DNA of 64,000 nucleotides. Source: Calliopsis andreniformis. Its lineage: Eukaryota; Arthropoda; Insecta; Hymenoptera; Andrenidae. The stretch's first letter is position 1; the number at the start of each line of letters is the position of its first letter. Position numbers and translations under genes: made by a program. Shown piece after piece: positions 51,801 through 61,000 of this stretch. The notes under the pieces were generated by a model. The model saw only the letters and a program-made list of their open reading frames with translations. It searched no databases and was not told the DNA's origin. The DNA is taken from contig NW_027480440.1 of the NCBI RefSeq assembly GCF_051401765.1, forward strand, positions 930,001 to 994,000, in the 5' to 3' direction.

Positions 51801-52196
51801 TCCTCAATCCTCAATAGAATATCCTCAATTCACTGTTTCCAATACTCAATCCCCATTCTTCAATCTTCAAATCTCAATCCACAAACATCAATTCTCATCA
51901 CTCAGCCCTCAACGCTCAGTCCTGAATCGTCAATCCTCAATCCCCAATCCTCAATCTTCAATCCTCAATCCTCAATCCTCAATCCTCAATCCTCAATCTT
52001 CAATCCTCAATACTCAATATTCAATCCTCAATCCTCAATCCTCAATCCTCAATCCTCAATCCTCAATCCTCAGCCTTCAAACCTCAATCCTCAACCCTCA
52101 GCCCTCATCCTCAATCCTCAATCCTCAATCCTAAATCCTCAATCTTCAATCCTCAATCCTCAATCCTCAATCCTCAATCCTCAATCCTCAATACTC
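42898..52196 (+). repeat. 9.29-kb higher-order repeat, tandem copy 2 (9,299 bp)
   Basis: Second direct copy of the preceding unit. It is one heptamer longer: near 49.0 kb there is an extra CAATCCT before CTGATTC, and from there on the offset to copy 1 is 9,299 instead of 9,292. The copy ends near 52.20 kb, where the sequence continues with CAATCTTCAATCCTCAACAC rather than the CAATCTTCGATCC that marks the junction at 42.9 kb. That is the expected pattern for unequal exchange between these two landmarks. Confidence 0.9.
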
Positions 52197-54104
52197 AATC
52201 CTCAATCCTCAATCTTCAATCCTCAACACTCAGTCGTCAAGCCTCAATCCTCAATCCTCATTCTTCAATCCTCAATCCTCAATACTCAATCCTCAATCTT
52301 CGATCCTCAGTACTCAATATTCAATCCTCAATCCTCAATCCTCAATTCTCAATCCTCAATCCTCAGTCCTCAGTCCTCATACCTCAATCCTCAACGCTCA
52401 GCCCTCATCCTCAATCCTCAATTCTCAATCCTAAATCCTCAATCTTCCATCCTCAATACTCAATCCTCAATCCTCAATCCCCTGTCCTCAAACCTCAATT
52501 CTGAATCCTCAATCCTGAATCCTCAATCTTCAGCCCTCAGTCCTCAACAATCAGTTGTCAATCCTCAATCCTCAATAGAATATCCTCAATTCACAGTTTT
52601 CTATACTCAATACTCAAACTGCAATCTTCAAATCTCTATTCACAAACATCAATTCTCATCACTCAACTCTCAACACTCCGTCCACAATCCTCAAACTTCA
52701 ATCCTCAATCCTCAATCCTCAACCCTCAATCCTCAATCCTCAATTTTCAAACCTCAATAATCAATCTTCAATCCTCAATCCTCAATCCTCAGTCCTCAAT
52801 CGTCAGACTTCAATCCTCAATACTCAATCTTCAATCCTGAATCCTCAATCCTCAATCCTCAATCCTCAATCCTCATTCTTCAATCCTGAATACCCAATCC
52901 TCAATCTTCAATCCTCAATCCTCAATCCTCAATTCTCAATCCTCAATCCTCAGTCCTCAGTCCTCGAACCACAATCCTCAACCCTCAGCCCTCATCCTCA
53001 ATCCTCAATCCTCAACCCTCAGTCCTCCGTCCGCAAACCTCAATCCTCAGCCCTCAGACCTCATCCTCGATCCTCAATCCTCAATCCTCAATCCTCAATA
53101 TTCAATCCTCAATACTCAATATTCAATCCTCAATCCTCAGTCCTCAAGCCTCAATTCTGAATCCTGAATACTAAACCTTCAATCCTCAATCCTCAGTCCT
53201 GAATACTCTACCATCAATCTTCAAACCTCAATCCCCAATGCTCAATCCTCAATCCTCATTCTTCAATCCTCAATACCCTATCCTCAATCTTCAATCCTCT
53301 GTCCTCAATGCTCAATTCTCAATCCTCAATCCTCAAACCTCAATCTTCAATCCTCAATACTCGATATTCAATCCTCAATCCTCAATCCTCAGTCATTAAT
53401 CCTCAATCCTCAATCCTCAATCTTCAATCCTCAATAACCAATCTCCAATACTAGATCCTCAATCCCCAATCCTCAATCCTTAATCCTCAATCTTGAATTC
53501 TCAATCCCCAGTCCTCAATCTTCAATCCTCAATGCTCAATCCTCAATCCTCAATCCTCAGTCCTCAATCCTCAATCCTCAATCCTCAAACCTCAAACCTC
53601 AACCGTCAGTCCTCGTCCTCAAACCTCAACGCTCAATCCTCCATCCTCAATCTTCAATCATCAATACTCAATCTTCAATCCTCAATCCTCAATTCTCAAT
53701 CCTAAATCCTCAATCTTCCATTCTCAATACTTAATCCTCAATCCTCAATCCCCTGTCCTCAAACCTCAATTCTGAATCCTCAATCCTGAATCCTCAATCT
53801 TCAGCCCTCAGTCCTCAACAATCAGTTGTCAATCCTCAATCCTCAATAGAATATCCTCAATTCACAGTTTTCTATACTCAATACTCAAACTGCAATCTTC
53901 AAATCTCTATTCACAAACATCAATTCTCATCACTCAACTCTCAACACTCCGTCCACAATCCTCAAACTTCAATCCTCAATCCTCAATCCTCAACCCTCAA
54001 TCCTCAATCCTCAATTTTCAAACCTCAATAATCAATCTTGAATCCTCAATCCTCAATCATCAATCCTCAATCGTCAGACTTCAATCCTCAATACTCAATC
54101 TTCA
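50375..54104 (+). repeat. 3,730-bp higher-order repeat, tandem copy 1
   Basis: Sequence from about 50.38 kb recurs 3,730 bases downstream: 50641 to 54371, 51481 to 55211 and 53493 to 57223. 3,730 equals 533 x 7 minus 1. It spans the last 1.8 kb of 9.29-kb copy 2 and the following 1.9 kb, so it formed after that larger duplication or cut across it. It contains a full cassette (51.27-51.92 kb) with the private CAGCGATCAG and a HindIII-type island near 50.63 kb. Confidence 0.9.
51265..51925 (+). repeat. II-III-I island cassette, copy 6
   Basis: Cassette inside the 3,730-bp repeat copy 1, carrying the CAGCGATCAG marker near 51.77 kb. It is also the counterpart of the 42.0 kb cassette in the 9.29-kb pair, at offset 9,299. 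Confidence 0.85.
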
Positions 54105-57100
54105 ATTCTCAATCCTCAATCCTCAATCCTCAAACCTCAAACATCAATACTCAACCCTCAGTCCTCGTCCTCAATCCACAACCCTCAATCCTCAACCCTC
54201 AATCTTCAATTCTCAATCCTCAGTCCACAATCCTCAATCATCAATCCTCAGTCCTCAAACCTCAATCCTGAATCCTCAATCCTGAATCCTCAATCTTCAG
54301 CCCTCAGTCCTCAACAATCAGCTGTCAATCCTCAATCCTCAATAGAATATCATCAATTCAAAGCTTTCAATACTCAATACTCAATCTGCAATCTTCAACT
54401 CTCTATCCACAATCATCAATTCTCATCACTCAACCCTCAACGCTCAGTCCCCAATCCTCAATCTTCAATCCTCAATCCTCAAACCTCAATACTCAATCCT
54501 CAATCTTCAATCCTCAATACTCAACCTTCAATCCTCAATCCTCAACACTCAATCCTCAATCCTCAATCCTCAATCCTCAATCTTCAATCCTCAATACTCA
54601 ATCTTCAATCCTCAATCCTCAATCCTCAATCCTCAATCCTCATTCTTCAATCCTCAACACCCAGTCCTCAATCTTCAATCCGCAATCCTCAATCCTCAAT
54701 TCTCAATCCTCAATCCACAATCCTCAGACCTCAAACATCAATACTCAACCCTCAGTCCTCGTCCTCAATCCACAACACACAATCCTCAATCCTCAATCTT
54801 CAATCATCAATATTCAATCTTCAGTCCTCAATCCTCAATCCTCAATCCTCAATCCTCAATCCTCAATGTTCAATCCGCAATACGCAATCCTCAATCTTCA
54901 ATACTCAATCCTCAATCCTTAATCCTCAATCCTCAATCATCAATCCTCAATCTTCAATACTCAATCGTCAATCCTCAATCCTCAATCCTCAATACCCAAC
55001 CATCAATCCTCAATTCCCAATACTCAATAGAATATCCTGAATTCTCAGGATTCAATACTCAAACCTCAATCCTCAACCCTCAGCCCTCATCCTCCATCCT
55101 CAATCCTCAATCCTCAATCCTCAATCTTCAACCCTCAATACTCAATCTTCAATCCTCAATCCTCAATCCTCAATCCTCAATCCTCCATCCTCAATATTCA
55201 ACACAGAACCCTCAACCATCAATCCTCAATACTCAACCATCAATCCTCAATTCTCAATACTCAATAGAGTATCCTGAATTCTCATGGTTCAATACTCAAT
55301 CCACAATTTTCAATAATCAAAACTCAATCCTCAAACATCAATTCTCAACACTCAATCCTCAACACTCAGTCCTCTCTCTTCAATCCTCCATCCTCAATCC
55401 TCAATCCTCAATCGCCAATCCTCAACTTTCAATCCTCAACCCTCAATCCTCAGTCCTCAAACCTCAATCACGAATCCTCAATCCTGAATCCTCAATCTTC
55501 AGCGATCAGTCCTCAACAATCAATTGTCAATCCTCAATCCTCAATAGAATATCCTCAATTCACTGTTTCCAATACTCAATCCCCATTCTTCAATCTTCAA
55601 ATCTCAATCCACAAACATCAATTCTCATCACTCAGCCCTCAACGCTCAGTCCTGAATCGTCAATCCTCAATCCCCAATCCTCAATCTTCAATCCTCAATC
55701 CTCAATCCTCAATCCTCAATCCTCAATCTTCAATCCTCAATACTCAATATTCAATCCTCAATCCTCAATCCTCAATCCTCAATCCTCAATCCTCAATCCT
55801 CAGCCTTCAAACCTCAATCCTCAACCCTCAGCCCTCATCCTCAATCCTCAATCCTCAATCCTAAATCCTCAATCTTCAATCCTCAATCCTCAGTCCTCAA
55901 TCCTCAATCCTCAATCCTCAATACTCAATCCTCAATCCTCAATCTTCAATCCTCAACACTCAGTCGTCAAGCCTCAATCCTCAATCCTCATTCTTCAATC
56001 CTCAATCCTCAATACTCAATCCTCAATCTTCGATCCTCAGTACTCAATATTCAATCCTCAATCCTCAATCCTCAATTCTCAATCCTCAATCCTCAGTCCT
56101 CAGTCCTCATACCTCAATCCTCAACGCTCAGCCCTCATCCTCAATCCTCAATTCTCAATCCTAAATCCTCAATCTTCCATCCTCAATACTCAATCCTCAA
56201 TCCTCAATCCCCTGTCCTCAAACCTCAATTCTGAATCCTCAATCCTGAATCCTCAATCTTCAGCCCTCAGTCCTCAACAATCAGTTGTCAATCCTCAATC
56301 CTCAATAGAATATCCTCAATTCACAGTTTTCTATACTCAATACTCAAACTGCAATCTTCAAATCTCTATTCACAAACATCAATTCTCATCACTCAACTCT
56401 CAACACTCCGTCCACAATCCTCAAACTTCAATCCTCAATCCTCAATCCTCAACCCTCAATCCTCAATCCTCAATTTTCAAACCTCAATAATCAATCTTCA
56501 ATCCTCAATCCTCAATCCTCAGTCCTCAATCGTCAGACTTCAATCCTCAATACTCAATCTTCAATCCTGAATCCTCAATCCTCAATCCTCAATCCTCAAT
56601 CCTCATTCTTCAATCCTGAATACCCAATCCTCAATCTTCAATCCTCAATCCTCAATCCTCAATTCTCAATCCTCAATCCTCAGTCCTCAGTCCTCGAACC
56701 ACAATCCTCAACCCTCAGCCCTCATCCTCAATCCTCAATCCTCAACCCTCAGTCCTCCGTCCTCAAACCTCAATCCTCAGCCCTCAGACCTCATCCTCGA
56801 TCCTCAATCCTCAATCCTCAATCCTCAATATTCAATCCTCAATACTCAATATTCAATCCTCAATCCTCAGTCCTCAAGCCTCAATTCTGAATCCTGAATA
56901 CTAAACCTTCAATCCTCAATCCTCAGTCCTGAATACTCTACCATCAATCTTCAAACCTCAATCCCCAATGCTCAATCCTCAATCCTCATTCTTCAATCCT
57001 CAATACCCTATCCTCAATCTTCAATCCTCTGTCCTCAATGCTCAATTCTCAATCCTCAATCCTCAAACCTCAATCTTCAATCCTCAATACTCGATATTCA

Positions 57101-57834
57101 ATCCTCAATCCTCAATCCTCAGTCATTAATCCTCAATCCTCAATCCTCAATCTTCAATCCTCAATAACCAATCTCCAATACTAGATCCTCAATCCCCAAT
57201 CCTCAATCCTTAATCCTCAATCTTGAATTCTCAATCCCCAGTCCTCAATCTTCATTCCTCAATGCTCAATCCTCAATCCTCAATCCTCACTCCTCAATCC
57301 TCAATCCTCAATCCTCAAACCTCAAACCTCAACCGTCAGTCCTCGTCCTCAAACCTCAACGCTCAATCCTCCATCCTCAATCTTCAATCATCAATACTCA
57401 ATCTTCAATCCTCAATCCTCAATTCTCAATCCTAAATCCTCAATCTTCCATCCTCAATACTTAATCCTCAATCCTCAATCCCCTGTCCTCAAACCTCAAT
57501 TCTGAATCCTCAATCCTGAATCCTCAATCTTCAGCCCTCAGTCCTCAACAATCAGTTGTCAATCCTCAATCCTCAATAGAATATCCTCAATTCACAGTTT
57601 TCTATACTCAATACTCAAACTGCAATCTTCAAATCTCTATTCACAAACATCAATTCTCATCACTCAACTCTCAACACTCCGTCCACAATCCTCAAACTTC
57701 AATCCTCAATCCTCAATCCTCAACCCTCAATCCTCAATCCTCAATTTTCAAACCTCAATAATCAATCTTGAATCCTCAATCCTCAATCCTCAATCCTCAA
57801 TCGTCAGACTTCAATCCTCAATACTCAATCTTCA
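54105..57834 (+). repeat. 3,730-bp higher-order repeat, tandem copy 2, with visible junction
   Basis: The junction lies near 54105. CAATACTCAATCTTCAAT, which elsewhere is followed by CCTGAATCC (57835), is here followed by TCTCAATCCTC as at 50.38 kb. I noted only about seven substitutions by eye, including TCAAATC to TCAACTC (54.40 kb), CCGCAAACC versus CCTCAAACC (53.03/56.76 kb), TTCAATCC to TTCATTCC (57.25 kb) and CAGTCC to CACTCC (57.29 kb). This is among the youngest events in the window. Confidence 0.9.
54995..55655 (+). repeat. II-III-I island cassette, copy 7
   Basis: Cassette inside the 3,730-bp repeat copy 2, identical by eye to the 51.3 kb copy and carrying CAGCGATCAG near 55.50 kb. 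With the truncated type II-III pair at 14.69-15.08 kb, type II occurs eight times in the window. Confidence 0.85.
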
Positions 57835-60305
57835 ATCCTGAATCCTCAATCCTCAATCCTCAATCCTCAATCCTCATTCTTCAATCCTGAATACCCAATC
57901 CTCAATCTTCAATCCTCAATCCTCAATCCTCAATTCTCAATCCTCAATCCTCAGTCCTCAGTCCCCGAACCACAATCCTCAACCCTCTGCCCTCATCCTC
58001 AATCCTCAATCCTCAACCCTCAGTCCTCCGTCCTCAAACCCCAATCCTCAGCCCCCAGACCTCATCCTCGATCCTCAATCCTCAATCCTCAATCCTCAAT
58101 ATTCAATCCTCAATACTCAATATTCAATCCTCAGTCCTCAAGCCTCAATTCTGAATCCTGAATACTAAACCTTCAATCCTCAATCCTCAGTCCTGAATAC
58201 TCTACCATCAATCTTCAAACCTCAATCCCCAATGCTCAATCCTCAATCCTCATTCTTCAATCCTCAATACCCAATCCTCAATCTTCAATCCTCTATCCTC
58301 AATGCTCAATTCTCAATTCTCAATCCTCAAACCTCAATCTTCAATCCTCAATACTCGATCTTCAATCCTCAATCCTCAATCCTCAGTCATCAATCCTCAA
58401 TCCTCAATCCTCAATCTTCAATCCTCAATAATCAATCTCCAATACTAGATCCTCAATCCCCAATCCTCAATCCTTAATCCTCAATCTTGAATTCTCAATC
58501 CCCAGTCCTCAATCTTCAATCCTCAATGCTCAATCCTCAATCCTCAATCCTCAGTCCTCAATCCTCAATCCTCAATCCTCAAACCTCAAACCTCAACCGT
58601 CAGTCCTCGTCCTCAAACCTCAACGCTCAATCCTCCATCCTCAATCTTCAATCATCAATACTCAATCTTCAATACTCAATCCACAATCCTCAATCCTCAA
58701 TCCTCAATCCTCAATCCTCAATCCTCAATCCTCAATCTTCAATCCTCAATTCTCAATCTTCAATCCTCAATCCTGAATCCTCAACACTCAATCCTCAATC
58801 CTCAATCCTCAATCGTCAATCTTCACTCCTCAATACTCAATCTTCAATGCTCAATCCCTAATCCTCAATCCACATTTTTCAATCCTCAATTCCCTATCCT
58901 CAATCCTCAATACTCAATCCTCAATCCTCAATCCTCAGTCCTCAATCCTCAATCCTCATTCTTCAATCCTCAATACCCAATCCTCAATCTTCAATCCTCA
59001 ATCCTCAATCCTCAATTCTCAATCCTCAATCCTCAATCCTCAGACCTCAAACATCAGTACTCAACCCTCAGTCCTCGTCCTCAATCCACAACCCTCAATC
59101 CTCAATCCTCAATCTTCAATTCTCAATCCTCAATCCACAATCCTCAATCATCAATCCTCAATCCTCAAACCTCAATCCTGAATCCTCAATCCTGAATCCT
59201 CAATCTTCAGCCCTCAGTCCTCAACAATCAGCTGTCAATCCTCAATCCTCAATAGAATATCATCAATTCAAAGCTTTCAATACTCAATACTCAATCTGCA
59301 ATCTCCAAATCTCTATCCACAATCATCAATTCTCATCACTCAACCCTCAACGCTCAGTCCCCAATCCTCAATCTTCAATCCTCAATCCTCAATCCTCAAT
59401 CCTCAATCCTCAATCTTCAATCCTCAATACTCAATCTTCAATCCTCAATCCTCAACACTCAATCCTCAATCCTCAATCCTCAATCCTCAATCTTCAATCC
59501 TCAATACTCAATCTTCAATCCTCAATCCTCAATCCTCAATCCTCAGTCCTCATACTTCAATCCTCAACACCCAGTCCTCAATCTTCAATCCTCAACCCTC
59601 AATCCTCAATTCTCAATCCTCAATCCTCAATCCTCAGACCTCAAACATCAATACTCAACCCTCAGTCCTCGTCCTCAATCCACAACACACAATCCTCAGT
59701 CCTCAATCTTTAATCATCAATATTCAATCTTCAGTCCTCAATCCTCAATCCTCAATCCTCAATCCTCAATCCTCAATGTTCAATCCGCAATACCCAATCC
59801 TCAATCTTCAATACTCAATCCTCAATCCTTAATCCTCAATCCTCAATCCTCAATCATCAATCCTCAATGCTCAATCCTCAATCCTCAATCCTCAATCCTC
59901 AATCTTAATCTTCAATCCTCAATACTCAATCTTCAATCCTCAATCCTCAATCCTCAACACTCAATCCTCAATCATGAATCCTCAATCCTCAGTCCTCAAT
60001 CTACAATCCTCAATACTCAATCTGCAATCCTCAATCCTCAGTCCTCAATCCTCAATCCTCATTCTTCAATCCTCAATACCGAATCCTCAATCTTCAATCC
60101 TCAATCCGCAATACTCAATCTTCAATCCTCAATCCTCAATTTTCAATCCTCAATGCTCAATCCTCAATCCTCAATCCTCAATCCTCAATCTTCAATCCTC
60201 AATCCTCAGTCTTCAATACTCAATACCCAATCCTCAGTCTTCAATCCACAATCCTCAATCCTCAATCCTCACTCCTCAATCCTCAGTCCTCAAAGCTCAA
60301 TCCTG
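57835..60305 (+). repeat. Array segment matching 13.2-14.0 kb, then 27.2-28.75 kb
   Basis: The first part contains the CTCCGTCC module (58.03 kb), CTATCCTCAATGCTC (58.29 kb) and TTGAATTCTCAATCCCC (58.487 kb), like 13.3-14.0 kb. TTGAATTCTC lies 1,264 bases after its copy at 57.223 kb, the same tandem spacing class as 12.58/13.83 kb. From about 58.7 to 60.3 kb it follows 27.18-28.75 kb, including CAATCATGAATCC near 59.97 kb, and lacks the 1,055-bp insertion seen at 14.05 kb. No unique sequence was seen. Confidence 0.75.
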
Positions 60306-61000
60306 AATCCTCAATCCTGAATCCTCAATCTTCAGCCCTGAGTCCTCAACAATCAGTTGTCAATCCTCAATCCTCAATAGAACGTCCTCAATTCACAGTT
60401 TTCAATACTCAATACTCAATCTGCAATCTCCAGATATCTATACACAAACATCAATTCTCATCACTCAACCCTCAATACTCAGTCCACAATCCTCAATCTT
60501 CAATCGTCAATCCTCAATCCTCAGTCCTCAATCCTCAATCCTCAATCGTCAATCTTCCATCCTCAATACTCAATCTTCAATCCTCAATCCTCATTCCTCA
60601 ATCCTCAATCCTCAATCTTCAATCCTCAATACTCAATCTTCAATCCTCAATCCTCTATCCTCAACCCTCAATCCTCAATCCTCAATCCTCAATCGTCAAT
60701 CTTCCATCCTCAATACTCAATCTTCAATCCTCAATCCTCAATCCTCAACCCTCAACCCTCAATCCTCATTCTTCAATCCTCAATACCCAATCCTCAATCT
60801 TCAATCCTCAATCCTCAATCCTCAATCCTCAATCCTCAATAGTCAATCCTCAATCTTCAACTCTCAGTGCCAAATCCTCTGTCTTGAATACTCAATCCTC
60901 AATCCTCAAACTTCAATCCTCAATACTCAATCTTCAATCCTCAATCCTCAATCCTCAATCCTCAATCCTCATTCTTCAATCATCAATACCCAATCCTCAA
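60306..61000 (+). repeat. Copy of 40.35-41.05 kb
   Basis: Landmarks AACGTCCTCAATTC (60.38 kb) and AACTCTCAGTGCC (60.86 kb) lie at a constant offset of 19,952 from 40.43 and 40.91 kb, and the same region is at 49.7-50.3 kb. It ends near 61.0 kb, where CAATACCCAATCCTCAATC is followed by ATCAATCCTCAGTCC instead of the expected TTCAATCC. Confidence 0.75.
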
